NCBI RefSeq assembly: GCF_004345705.1 | Contig: NZ_SLWV01000014.1 | Coordinates: forward strand, 16,880-80,879 | Direction of reading: 5' to 3' | Length of the DNA: 64,000 nt | Origin: Marinisporobacter balticus | GTDB lineage: Bacteria > Bacillota > Clostridia > Peptostreptococcales > Thermotaleaceae | Shown: piece after piece, positions 6,854 to 15,000 of the stretch | How the letters are laid out: every line of letters starts with the position of its first letter | Position numbering within the stretch: position 1 is the stretch's first letter | Notes under the pieces: generated by a model | What the model was told of the DNA's origin: nothing | Seen by the model: the letters and a program-made list of their open reading frames with translations, nothing else | The model's database searches: none | Translations under genes and position numbers: made by a program

Positions 6854-8713
6854 TTATAAAACAATTTGTGCAAGAATTCCTGCTGTTAAGAATGAGATGA
6901 CAAAACTACCTACCCAAATAATAACAGATTCTTGCCAACTTCTTTCTTTAAAAACGACCATAATGGCTGCAATACAAGGCACAAACAAAGTAATGGCAAC
7001 AAGAGAAACGACTACTTGTAATGGATTGAGTAGACCTTGTTCAGCTAAAATATTTAGTCCTGCGGCACCAAAATCACGTCTTATAATACCCATAATAAAA
7101 GTCTGCGTAGTTTCTTTAGGAAGTTTTAAAAAGCCTACAGTAATAGGTGCTAAAGCATCCGAAATGATTTCAAGTGTACCGCTATATTGCAATAGTGTTA
7201 TGATGGCAGCCCCCAAAACAAATAATGGACCTGCTTCTAATATAAACATTTTTGATTTAATATATGTCTTTTTAAGTACATTTTTTAAAATAGGAATCCG
7301 AATAGGCGGAAGATCTATTAATAAATCTGTAGATGCTCCAGGCATAATTTTATTTAAAAGTGTTCCAGTTAATGTAAATACAATAAAAATAGTAATAGTG
7401 TATAATAAAAGCATTTTTCCACCTAGTGGGGCGATCAGCCCTATGATTACACCAAGTTGTGCAGAACAAGGGATGGCTAGACCTAAAAGCATGGTTGCAA
7501 TAAACCGCTCTCGTTTAGAACCTAATAAACGCGTTGTGATGGTTGCCATCGTTACACAACCAAAGCCAAGAATAATAGGAATAATAGCGCGACCGTTTAA
7601 ACCAAGGCCTGTAAGAAGACGATCCACTAAAGCAGCTATTCTAGGCAAATATCCAGAATCCTCCATTAGCGAAAGAATGAAATAAAATCCAGCTACCAAA
7701 GGAAGTAACAAACCAAATAAGTAAATAGGTGCCATGGTGAGTATGCCAAATTCTCCGATAAGTAGTTGTCCTATGAAGTTTCCCTCATTCACAAAATTTG
7801 TCATGATTCCCATGATAAAATTATAATAATATTGTCCCATAATTACTTCTTCTGTGATACCTACTATCGTTTGAGCTACAAAGACACCAATTAATTCATA
7901 AGTTAAGAAAAGCATTAAAAACAAAATAGGAATAGCAGTTAGGGGTCTCAACATCCATCTTCCTAGCTTTGTTTTGAAAGATGCACCTTTATTGGTCTCT
8001 ACAATAATCGTATCTATGATCGCATCTATATGATTTCTTCTTATTTTATAAATATATTCTCTTTGTTCATAATTATTGTCAAGATTATGTCGGTCTAACA
8101 CATTTTCATCTTCTTCAAGTACAAGAAGTGCTTCTGCAGGAACATGTACTTTGTCAACAACGCTATCCATCAATGACTTTATTTCAGAGATGGGATTGCC
8201 AATCTTTGCGCGATCAAGCGCTGCGTGGATTTTGTCTAAGCCCTCTTTCTTGGTGATAGTTGTAGGGATTACCTCTACACCTAGTTCTTTAGATAATTTT
8301 TCTATATCAATTATTAATCCATTTCTTTTGACTTCATCCATCATATTCAAAGCAATAACAACAGGGATACCCATATCAATAATTTGTTGGGTTAAGAATA
8401 AATCCCTTTCAAGATGGACTGCATCAACAACATTTAATATTACATCTGCATAAAGAATAACATCTCTTGCAACTCTTTCCTCATCATTAAAAGAAGATAC
8501 GCCATAAACACCAGGAGTATCCATAACTACAGCATCTTTGTATTTTCCCACACTAATATCAACGGTTGTGCCAGGGAAGTTTGAAACATCTACATATAAA
8601 CCAGTTAATGCGTTAAAGAATACAGATTTTCCAACATTAGGATTACCTGCTAGAACGATTTTTTTTGAACCTTGTGGTATAGATAGATCAGCGATTGGAT
8701 TATGACAACTCAT
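6854..8713 (-). CDS. feoB: Ferrous iron transporter FeoB
   Basis: FeoB imports Fe(II) across the cytoplasmic membrane. The N-terminal G domain shows GNPNVGKS (about 24-31), the switch FPGTTVD, DTPGVYG and NMMD. A helical spacer and a C-terminal polytopic region follow, with the Gate motifs (YLPRIAALVDRLLTGLGLNGRAIIPIILGFGC; CSAQLGV; IRRDFGAAGLN). At 619 residues it is a compact FeoB. The ATG at 8713 has GGAGG upstream and follows feoA in the same operon. It ends just before the bidirectional terminator. Iron control is likely through the Fur-like box upstream of feoA. Confidence 0.97.
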   Translation of the reverse strand: MSCHNPIADLSIPQGSKKIVLAGNPNVGKSVFFNALTGLYVDVSNFPGTTVDISVGKYKDAVVMDTPGVYGVSSFNDEERVARDVILYADVILNVVDAVHLERDLFLTQQIIDMGIPVVIALNMMDEVKRNGLIIDIEKLSKELGVEVIPTTITKKEGLDKIHAALDRAKIGNPISEIKSLMDSVVDKVHVPAEALLVLEEDENVLDRHNLDNNYEQREYIYKIRRNHIDAIIDTIIVETNKGASFKTKLGRWMLRPLTAIPILFLMLFLTYELIGVFVAQTIVGITEEVIMGQYYYNFIMGIMTNFVNEGNFIGQLLIGEFGILTMAPIYLFGLLLPLVAGFYFILSLMEDSGYLPRIAALVDRLLTGLGLNGRAIIPIILGFGCVTMATITTRLLGSKRERFIATMLLGLAIPCSAQLGVIIGLIAPLGGKMLLLYTITIFIVFTLTGTLLNKIMPGASTDLLIDLPPIRIPILKNVLKKTYIKSKMFILEAGPLFVLGAAIITLLQYSGTLEIISDALAPITVGFLKLPKETTQTFIMGIIRRDFGAAGLNILAEQGLLNPLQVVVSLVAITLFVPCIAAIMVVFKERSWQESVIIWVGSFVISFLTAGILAQIVL

Positions 8714-8735
8714 TGAAAAACCTCCGTTTAAAAGC

Positions 8736-8957
8736 TTATGATATGGATTTGATAGCTATTTTTTTTGCTAAATTTCTTCCGATAGCAATCTCTTGCATTC
8801 TATTCTGAAGAATAACAGGACCGGCAGGTAATTTTTCAGAACATACTAATTTGGCGCCTTCGTAGATACCTAAACGAATAGCTTGTGCGCGAATAGATGC
8901 ATCAGGAATGTGTATGACTTCTAGTTTTTGACCTTTATCAATTAAATCAAGTGTCAT
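8736..8957 (-). CDS. feoA: FeoA, SH3-like partner of FeoB
   Basis: This 73-residue SH3-like protein of the FeoA family acts at the cytoplasmic side of FeoB. Family features are the leading basic and hydrophobic strands (KLEVIHIPDASIRAQAIRLGIYEGAKL), the PAGPVIL strand, and the closing EIAIGRNLAKKI. It is the first gene of the feoAB operon, 22 bases before feoB, and is preceded by AAGGAGG. The promoter and Fur-like box are about 100 bases upstream. Confidence 0.95.
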   Translation of the reverse strand: MTLDLIDKGQKLEVIHIPDASIRAQAIRLGIYEGAKLVCSEKLPAGPVILQNRMQEIAIGRNLAKKIAIKSIS

Positions 8958-9054
8958 AAGATTACCTCCTTAAGGTAAAAGTGATAATTATATAATTACA
9001 AAATAAAAATCATTATTATGTGATTGCGATAGATTACCTTCATATGATAGCATT

Positions 9055-9083
9055 AGTATACAATAGGTGAGAATGATTGTCAA
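9055..9083 (-). promoter_or_regulatory. feoAB promoter, consensus sigma-A
   Basis: On the minus strand TTGACA (9078-9083), a 17-base spacer and TATACT (9055-9060) form a near-perfect vegetative promoter reading toward feoA. The -35 hexamer lies inside the Fur-like box. Confidence 0.85.
9068..9082. promoter_or_regulatory. Putative Fur box over the feoAB -35 element
   Basis: TGAGAATGATTGTCA matches the 7-1-7 Fur consensus TGATAATNATTATCA at 12 of 14 specified positions. It covers the -35 hexamer of the feoAB promoter, where a repressor would block RNA polymerase. Repression by iron-loaded Fur is inferred. Confidence 0.7.
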
Positions 9084-9220
9084 TTTATTTCAAAAAAATA
9101 TATAAATAGGTAGTAATAGGAAAATATCTGTAAATTTATTGCTAAAACAAAAAAATGATGAAATTATGATATAATGGGGGTATTAATGAGTATTTTTGGA
9201 GGATTGAGGAGGCATAGCCG

Positions 9221-11293
9221 ATGAAAGTAAAGGACTATACCACATATAGTGAATTATTTCTTACAGGAAACGCACAGATAGAAGAGGCTGTATCTTTATT
9301 AAAGGATCATTTTTTAGAATTTATCCCTATTGTAGATGGAAGGCGCCATGTTCAAAATGTTATTTCGAAAAATAACTTATGTGATTTTATATTGGATCAA
9401 GAACTTTCCTTTGGAAGTATTGATGAACTCATAAAAAATAAATTTGTTATGGTTAAAGAAAATGATGAAATTGAAAAAATCTTTTCAATAATTGATCAAC
9501 ATATTGTTGTTGTAGATAAAGAACAATGTTTCAAAGGTTTTCTTCGAAAAGATAAAATTATTAAAACGTATTTTCAGAGACAGCAATATCTTGACAATGA
9601 GTTTCATGCAATATTAGACTCTACTTATAATGGCATTATTGCGATTAATCAAAATGAAAAGGTGATTGTTTATAATCATTCGGCAGAGAAAATATTAGGA
9701 ATGGAGTCAGAAAAGGCGATAGGCAAATCCATATATGAAGTACTTGTGGATTCGAGACTTCCAGAAGTATTAAAAACTGGAGACGGGGAGTTAGGGAAAA
9801 AACAGATTTTTAATGGTAGACCCTTAATTATTAATAGAACGCCCATTATTAAGGATCATGAAATTGTAGGAGCAGTAGCGATTTTTCAAGATATTACAGA
9901 CTTAAGAAGAGTTACTCAAGAATTAGAAAATGAAAAAAATGCTTCTGAAATTTTAAGAACTATTATTGATAATGCATATGAAGGAATCATCGTGGTAGAT
10001 GAAAAAGGATATATTATTATGATCAATGACCCCTATGCGAAATTTTTGGCAAGAGATAAAAAAAATATTATAGGGAAGCATGCCACAGAAATTATTGATA
10101 CAACTAGACTACATATTGTTGTAAAGACTGGAAAAGAAGAGATTGGTGAAGTGCAAAAAGTAAAGGGAAAAAATATCGTGGTTATGAGAACGCCCATATA
10201 TAAAGAAGGCAAAGTAGTAGGGGCGATAGGAAAGATTATGTTTAAAGATGTACAAGAAGTAAATGTTTTAGCTTCTAAAATAAACCAAATAGAAAACGAA
10301 CTAAAATATTATAAAGCTGCATTAAAAGAAGTGAGTGGTGCAAAATATAGCTTTGAAAATATAATTGGGAGAAGTGATAAACTGCAAGATACAAAATATT
10401 TGGCTGAAAAGGTTACCCATACAAATTCTAATGTACTGATTCGAGGGGAGAGTGGAACGGGTAAAGAACTATTTGCGCATGCTATTCATGCAGCGAGTAA
10501 TCGAGCTATGGGGTCATTTATAAAAGTAAATTGTGCGGCAATACCTTCTGATCTTTTAGAATCTGAACTTTTTGGATATGAAGAAGGTGCTTTTACAGGA
10601 GCAAAACGGGGAGGAAAGATTGGTAAATTTGAGTTAGCCAATGGAGGAAGTATTTTTCTTGATGAAATTGGCGATATGCCACATAATATGCAGGCAAAAC
10701 TTTTACGCGTGTTACAGGAAAAAGAAGTTGAGCGAGTAGGAGGAAGTAAAAGCATATCTTTGGATGTAAGAATTATTACTGCCACCAATCGAAATCTTGA
10801 AGAAATGGTGGAAAAGGGAGAATTTAGAGAAGATTTATATTATCGTTTAAATGTCATGACCATTCATATACCATCGTTGAGGGAACGTATGGATGATTTA
10901 GAACCACTTATTCAGCATTTATTAATAAAAATATCAGAAGAAGTTGGAAACTATGCAACAAAAATTTCTACAGAAGCTATAAAGTATTTAAAAAGCTATG
11001 ATTGGCCAGGAAATGTAAGGGAATTAGAGAATGTTTTAGAGAGGGCCATAAATTTAGTTGATTATGGCAAAGAAATACAAGTTAGTCACCTGCCTATGCA
11101 TATAAGAAAAACAGAGGTAAGTATAAAGACTCAAGGAGATCGGGAATTAAAGAACATATTAGAAGATGTAGAGAAAGAAGCAATACTAGATTGTCTAAAG
11201 CGTGTAAATGAAAATAGAACAAAGGCTGCAAAGATTCTTAATATTAGTAGATCAAGTTTATATGAGAAACTGTGGAAATATGGAATTGAATAA
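9221..11293 (+). CDS. Sigma-54-dependent activator with CBS and PAS sensor domains
   Basis: This 690-residue enhancer-binding protein has an N-terminal CBS-like pair (about 1-120), two PAS domains (about 128-230 and 243-345), an AAA+ sigma-54 interaction domain (about 375-610) and a C-terminal Fis-type helix-turn-helix (KAAKILNISRSSLYEKL). The AAA+ part has GESGTGKE, the sigma-54 contact loop GAFTGA, and FLDEIGD. The start has GAGGAGG upstream. The closest neighbours are feoAB (divergent) and a tiny minus-strand ORF. No -24/-12 promoter was found near it, so its target is not visible here. CBS domains suggest sensing of an adenylate ligand (inference). Confidence 0.93.
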   Translation: MKVKDYTTYSELFLTGNAQIEEAVSLLKDHFLEFIPIVDGRRHVQNVISKNNLCDFILDQELSFGSIDELIKNKFVMVKENDEIEKIFSIIDQHIVVVDKEQCFKGFLRKDKIIKTYFQRQQYLDNEFHAILDSTYNGIIAINQNEKVIVYNHSAEKILGMESEKAIGKSIYEVLVDSRLPEVLKTGDGELGKKQIFNGRPLIINRTPIIKDHEIVGAVAIFQDITDLRRVTQELENEKNASEILRTIIDNAYEGIIVVDEKGYIIMINDPYAKFLARDKKNIIGKHATEIIDTTRLHIVVKTGKEEIGEVQKVKGKNIVVMRTPIYKEGKVVGAIGKIMFKDVQEVNVLASKINQIENELKYYKAALKEVSGAKYSFENIIGRSDKLQDTKYLAEKVTHTNSNVLIRGESGTGKELFAHAIHAASNRAMGSFIKVNCAAIPSDLLESELFGYEEGAFTGAKRGGKIGKFELANGGSIFLDEIGDMPHNMQAKLLRVLQEKEVERVGGSKSISLDVRIITATNRNLEEMVEKGEFREDLYYRLNVMTIHIPSLRERMDDLEPLIQHLLIKISEEVGNYATKISTEAIKYLKSYDWPGNVRELENVLERAINLVDYGKEIQVSHLPMHIRKTEVSIKTQGDRELKNILEDVEKEAILDCLKRVNENRTKAAKILNISRSSLYEKLWKYGIE

Positions 11294-11304
11294 ATCTATA
11301 GAAA

Positions 11305-11333
11305 TGGGCACCAAAGGGTGCCCAAATTTTTTT
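11305..11333 (+). terminator. Terminator of the CBS-PAS activator gene
   Basis: TGGGCACC-aaag-GGTGCCCA is an eight-pair stem followed by AAATTTTTTT, 12 bases after the stop codon. Confidence 0.9.
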
Positions 11334-11337
11334 GATC

Positions 11338-11502
11338 CTATTTTAAACCTTGTTTTCTTTTTTTATTGGTTACTATTTTTTCAATAGATGCTGAATCAGA
11401 AACATGTTCTTCAGTAAAACTTATACCAACGCCCACATCTTCTCTATGATTGGTTGTAGGCAATTTTTTGCCTACAATGCCACGCATTGTTTTTTGGGTC
11501 AT
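11338..11502 (-). CDS. Small hypothetical protein, 54 residues
   Basis: This short minus-strand ORF starts at an ATG with GAAGGAGGA at ideal distance. It encodes a basic, Thr/Lys-rich peptide (MTQKTMRGIVGKKLPTTNHR at the start, KIVTNKKRKQGLK at the end) with no membrane segment. The reading frame contains a 10-base perfect inverted repeat (11454-11477). Its family was not recognised. The strong ribosome site and sensible codon use make it a real-gene candidate. It is convergent with the activator gene and upstream of a HAD phosphatase in the opposite sense. Confidence 0.6.
   Translation of the reverse strand: MTQKTMRGIVGKKLPTTNHREDVGVGISFTEEHVSDSASIEKIVTNKKRKQGLK
11454..11477. repeat. 10-base perfect inverted repeat inside the small ORF
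   Basis: TTGTAGGCAA-tttt-TTGCCTACAA forms a ten-pair hairpin with a four-base loop, about 30 bases inside the 54-codon ORF. On the minus-strand transcript the loop would be AAAA. Confidence 0.85.
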
Positions 11503-11574
11503 AAAAATCCTCCTTCATAGAATAACTTTATACCAATATAGTATTATTGTGTGCAAAGTAAAAGAAAACATACA

Positions 11575-12297
11575 TCAAAAAATCTTTATATTTGTATCTA
11601 AGCTATATATGACATCTTTTCTTTCAACAATAATGGCAATCTTTTTTTTCATTTTTTCATCTTCAAAAATATTTTGCAACAATTCCTTTGTTGGATTAAT
11701 CGCAATGGGATGACCAACCATCTGGAACATAGAGAAATCACCATTTGTATCCCCATAGGCATAACTATTTTCCATGGAAATATTATATTTTTCTTTAAAG
11801 GAAAGCATGGATTTTTGTTTGTTTTCAGCATCCCACATTTGTATAATTTCACCAGTAAAGAAACCATCTTTGTCAGTAATATATTCTGTTCCTTTAAAAT
11901 CTAGCACATTGTATTTATGGGCCATTTTTTCTACAAGATAAGATGGGCTGCCAGAAATAAAAATAATTTTATGATTATGCTTTTTATGCCAATGAATACG
12001 TTCACGGGTGTAGCGATAGACGCGATCCCCTTTTAGCTGGATTACTTGATTTGAAATAAAATCCATCTGTTTTGCATTGAGTCCTTTCATAGAATCTATA
12101 TAAATCTGGGCGATTTCAAGGAGATAATCATCATAATTTCCTTGTCGTTTGTCCCAATTGTTATAAGTGTTTTTTGCATGGTTATGCCATAAGGATGCAT
12201 CGAGTACTTCGTATTTCACAAGCTTTTTAAAGTGTTCAACCATTAAAGAATTACGGTACAAGGTACCATCAATATCAAAGAAAGCAGCGATTGTCAT
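11575..12297 (-). CDS. HAD-superfamily phosphatase, subfamily IB (SerB-like)
   Basis: This 240-residue protein of the phosphoserine-phosphatase-like HAD-IB group has motif I FFDIDGTLYR (about 6-15), motif II IIFISGSPSYL and motif III/IV AYGDTNGDFSMF. An alpha-helical cap is inserted after motif I. The substrate cannot be told from sequence; relatives act on phosphoserine, lysophosphatidate or glycerol phosphates. It is a single gene with AAGGAGGAAAATG at its start. Its C-terminus (IVERKDVIYSLDTNIKIF) is ordinary for the group. Confidence 0.88.
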   Translation of the reverse strand: MTIAAFFDIDGTLYRNSLMVEHFKKLVKYEVLDASLWHNHAKNTYNNWDKRQGNYDDYLLEIAQIYIDSMKGLNAKQMDFISNQVIQLKGDRVYRYTRERIHWHKKHNHKIIFISGSPSYLVEKMAHKYNVLDFKGTEYITDKDGFFTGEIIQMWDAENKQKSMLSFKEKYNISMENSYAYGDTNGDFSMFQMVGHPIAINPTKELLQNIFEDEKMKKKIAIIVERKDVIYSLDTNIKIF

Positions 12298-12503
12298 TAC
12301 ATTTTCCTCCTTGTCACATTATTATATTTTCTAATATGCTTACATCATATGCAGATATCATGAAAAGGTCTACACCTTTAAAATAGAGAGTGGAATTATC
12401 TAAGTGTAGAAAAATATACCATACATTGCTTTTATATGTGATTATATGTGATATAATGAAAAATGTAAAATTTCAGGAAAGATAGAGAAATAAGGAGAGG
12501 TGA

Positions 12504-12827
12504 ATGATGCTAACAACAGAGCAAAAGCTATTATGTGGTATAGCCCATTTAGGATGGATGGTAGGATTTCCTGTACTCGCGCCAATTGTTATTATGTTAT
12601 TAACGGGGGACATCTTTATAAGAAACCAAGCAAAAGAAGCATTGATATTTCAAATAGGAATGATTGTTCTGGGTGCTATTTTTGGTGTTTTAAGTTTTGT
12701 GTTAATTGGGATACCATTCTTAATTTTAATTTGGGGGGCTGGATTAATTTTCCCTATTATTGCAGTAATTAGAATATGTGATGGGATAGATTATTCTTAT
12801 CCAATTACGGGTAAGTTTGTAAGATAA
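12504..12827 (+). CDS. DUF4870/Tic20-like small membrane protein
   Basis: This 107-residue membrane protein matches the DUF4870 (Tic20-like) pattern: an N-terminal LTTEQKLLCGIAHLGWMVGFPVLAPIVIMLL segment, the loop NQAKEALIFQIG, then two further membrane helices and a C-terminal ICDGIDYSYPITGKFVR. Two ATG codons (12504 and 12507) follow AAGGAGAGGTG; either may be used. It is monocistronic, with a terminator 20 bases downstream. Its function in bacteria is unknown. Confidence 0.85.
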   Translation: MMLTTEQKLLCGIAHLGWMVGFPVLAPIVIMLLTGDIFIRNQAKEALIFQIGMIVLGAIFGVLSFVLIGIPFLILIWGAGLIFPIIAVIRICDGIDYSYPITGKFVR

Positions 12828-12844
12828 AATAAATGCAATGTTTT

Positions 12845-12873
12845 CCCCACAAGCAGTATGTTTGTGGGGTTTT
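12845..12873 (+). terminator. Terminator of the DUF4870 gene
   Basis: CCCCACAA-gcagtatg-TTTGTGGGG followed by TTTTT forms an eight-pair GC-rich stem 18 bases after the stop. Confidence 0.9.
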
Positions 12874-13128
12874 TAAATATTTTTTGCAAAAGCTTTGCAA
12901 AATTTAATACAATTATTTAGCGTTTCCTTAGAGGGACTAAATTTTTTTTATGGATCTTTTCTCCTTTATAAAATAAACTTATAGGTAGTATCTGGAATAT
13001 ATATTAGAATCATAAATAAAAATTTCATTTAAATACACTTTAATGGTTTGAAAAGATTGATTCGTAAATGAAATAGATATACAATGATACTTGTAAAATA
13101 CAAAAGTTACATAGTGAAAGGAGTACGT

Positions 13129-13599
13129 ATGTTAAAATTAGAGATACCTGGGAGAGCAGGTGTAGAAATTGAAAATGTTGTGTTTGACTATAATGGTACG
13201 CTTGCAGTAGATGGAGAGATGTCACAATCTATAAAAGAAATGCTTATGAAAATCAAAAATAATTTTAATGTATATATACTCACAGCTGATACATATGGTA
13301 CTGTCAAAGAAGCATGTAAAGATCTTGATGTGAATATAAAAACTTTTCCACATGAAAATGTAGGTATATGTAAAAGTGAGATTGTAAAGAATCTAGGTAA
13401 AGAGAAAACCATTTGTGTCGGGAATGGATATAATGATATCATCATGATTCAAGAGAGTGTAATCTCTATGGGTATTATTGGAAAAGAAGGATGTTGTGGA
13501 AAGCTTCTTTGCCATTGTGATATTGTGGTAAATGCGATAGAAGATGTGTTTGACCTTCTTTTACATCCTAATAGAATCAAAGCAACCCTTAGGAATTAA
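13129..13599 (+). CDS. HAD-like soluble P-type-ATPase-related phosphatase (COG4087)
   Basis: This 156-residue protein resembles the isolated catalytic domain of P-type ATPases (COG4087). Motif I is VFDYNGTLAVDG; the Thr and the nucleophilic Asp two residues before Asn are kept. ILTADTYG is motif II, and CVGNGYNDIIM holds the acidic motif IV. There is no membrane part. The ATG at 13129 has GAAAGGAG upstream; the frame runs 15 codons further 5' without a ribosome site. The physiological substrate is unknown. It precedes cvfB by about 75 bases and may be co-transcribed. Confidence 0.82.
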   Translation: MLKLEIPGRAGVEIENVVFDYNGTLAVDGEMSQSIKEMLMKIKNNFNVYILTADTYGTVKEACKDLDVNIKTFPHENVGICKSEIVKNLGKEKTICVGNGYNDIIMIQESVISMGIIGKEGCCGKLLCHCDIVVNAIEDVFDLLLHPNRIKATLRN

Positions 13600-13674
13600 T
13601 AAATCTATAAATAAATAGGTAAATTTGAGTAAAAAATAAGCTTTGAATAATAAACGTAAAGGTGGAAATAGACT

Positions 13675-14511
13675 ATGATAGAAATTGGTAAGTTTCATGC
13701 ATTGGAAATTGCAAATATTGTACCGATAGGGGCATATTTAGATGGAGGAACAGATAATCCAAGCGATAATATTCTCCTTCCAAATAATCAATTGCCAAAA
13801 GATGCGCAAGAAGGAGATACTTTAGAAGTCTTTATCTATAGGGATTCTGAGGATCGTTTGATTGCAACAATGAAGAAACCGCTTGCACAAGTGGGGGAAT
13901 TGGCTTATCTAGAAGTTACGCAAACTACAGAGATAGGGGCATTTTTAGATTGGGGATTAGAGAAAGATTTATTTTTGCCTTTTGCAGAACAACGATACAA
14001 GGTGCAAGTAGGAAGAAGTTATTTGATTTTTGTTTACATAGATAAAAGTGATCGATTAAGTGTTACGACGAATATTGAAAAATATTTAAAAACAGGAGGG
14101 CCTTATAATAAAGGCGATCAAGTCCAAGGAACCGTTTATCTGGTCAAAAAAGATATGGGTGCTTTCGTAGCAGTAGACAACGAATATATTGGATTAATCC
14201 CTAAAAATGAATACTTTCATGAAATAAAAAATGGAGATCAGATAGAGGTACGGATTGTAGAGATTAGAGAAGATGGAAAGCTAAATTTATCTCCTAGAAA
14301 GAGTGCGTATCAGCAGATGGACGTGGATGCAGAGAAAATTTTAAAAGAAATAAACGAAAAAGGTGGATTTCTTTCACTACATGATAAGAGTAATCCAGAA
14401 ACAATCAAATACCATTTGAAAATGAGCAAATCTGCTTTTAAAAGGGCCGTTGGAAGATTACTAAAGGAAAATAAGGTAGAACAAACGGAAGATGGATTAA
14501 GATTAAAATAG
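13675..14511 (+). CDS. cvfB: CvfB-family S1 RNA-binding protein
   Basis: This 278-residue protein has consecutive S1-type domains (about 1-65, 66-135 and 145-215) and a C-terminal winged helix (about 220-278), the arrangement of CvfB/YitL. Repeated signatures are IVPIGAYLDGG, TEIGAFLDWGLEKDLFLPFAEQ and KDMGAFVAVDNEYIGLIP. CvfB of Staphylococcus affects virulence and post-transcriptional control by binding RNA. The start has AAAGGTGG upstream. It ends just before the promoter of the trp leader and has no obvious terminator. Confidence 0.9.
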   Translation: MIEIGKFHALEIANIVPIGAYLDGGTDNPSDNILLPNNQLPKDAQEGDTLEVFIYRDSEDRLIATMKKPLAQVGELAYLEVTQTTEIGAFLDWGLEKDLFLPFAEQRYKVQVGRSYLIFVYIDKSDRLSVTTNIEKYLKTGGPYNKGDQVQGTVYLVKKDMGAFVAVDNEYIGLIPKNEYFHEIKNGDQIEVRIVEIREDGKLNLSPRKSAYQQMDVDAEKILKEINEKGGFLSLHDKSNPETIKYHLKMSKSAFKRAVGRLLKENKVEQTEDGLRLK

Positions 14512-14544
14512 CACATAAATAAAAATTTATTTTCAAAATAATTG

Positions 14545-14573
14545 TTGACAAAATTCAGAATTAATATTATAAT
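14545..14573 (+). promoter_or_regulatory. trp operon promoter, consensus sigma-A
   Basis: TTGACA (14545-14550), a 17-base spacer and TATAAT (14568-14573) match the consensus fully. The T-box leader begins just downstream. Confidence 0.9.
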
Positions 14574-14837
14574 CTTAAAAAAAGTATTTAATAAATAAAT
14601 TCGATGATTGGGAAAAGTAGGTAATACATGAAAGCGCAGCGAGTCGGGAATGGTGGAAGCCTGATGTGGATTGTTTACTGAATGGTTCCATGAGAAGCAG
14701 TGTGAAATCCTAGGAGAGTAGCATTTGCCGTAAGTCTTACGTTACAGAGACAGGGTATCGAAATAATTTTATTTATTTCTGTACTTATAAGAGTGAGATA
14801 GGTAGACTATCTAAAAATAGGTGGCAACGCGGAATAT

Positions 14838-14877
14838 AAACATTTCGTCCTAGGATATAGGATTGAGATGTTTTTTT
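14838..14877 (+). terminator. First T-box terminator
   Basis: AAACATTTC-GTCCTA-ggata-TAGGAT-tGAGATGTTT followed by TTTTG forms the terminator that competes with the first T-box antiterminator. Confidence 0.85.
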
Positions 14878-14938
14878 GTTTTGTTATATATTTTAAGATA
14901 GGATTTTATCTAATCAGGGTGGCAACACGGAATGTATA

Positions 14939-14978
14939 ACATTTCGTCCCTAAATATAGGGATGAAGTGTTTTTTTAT
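14939..14978 (+). terminator. Second T-box terminator
   Basis: AACATTTCGTCCCTA-aata-TAGGGATGAAGTGTT followed by a T run is a second complete terminator. It competes with its own T-box sequence directly before trpE. Confidence 0.85.
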
Positions 14979-15000
14979 TACCTAAATGAGGAGGGAATAT

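Larger units (their letters stand above)
14600..14980 (+). promoter_or_regulatory. Tryptophan T-box leader with two antiterminator/terminator modules
   Basis: Stem I shows the distal-loop block GGAATGGTGGAAGCCTG. The likely specifier codon is UGG (14683-14685), within TGAATGGTTCCATGAG. A first T-box sequence AGGTGGCAACGCGG (14819-14832) and terminator (14838-14877) are followed by a second T-box AGGGTGGCAACACGG (14916-14930) and terminator (14939-14978). No second stem I exists between them, so one tRNA-binding stem appears to serve two terminators in series. Uncharged tRNA-Trp should permit read-through into trpE. Confidence 0.93.

Noticed and set aside
6825..7685. Long plus-strand ORF of 286 codons opposite feoB
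   Set aside because: It is antisense to a certain FeoB with all motifs, and its translation is low-complexity and matches no family.
8974..9030. Further Fur-like dyads near TGATAATTAT and TCATTATTATG before feoA
   Set aside because: Only one half-site matches in each; the 9068-9082 box is clearly better and overlaps the promoter.
12500..12772. Alternative frame of 90 codons over the DUF4870 gene
   Set aside because: The 12504 frame has the family signature, membrane helices and the same ribosome site.
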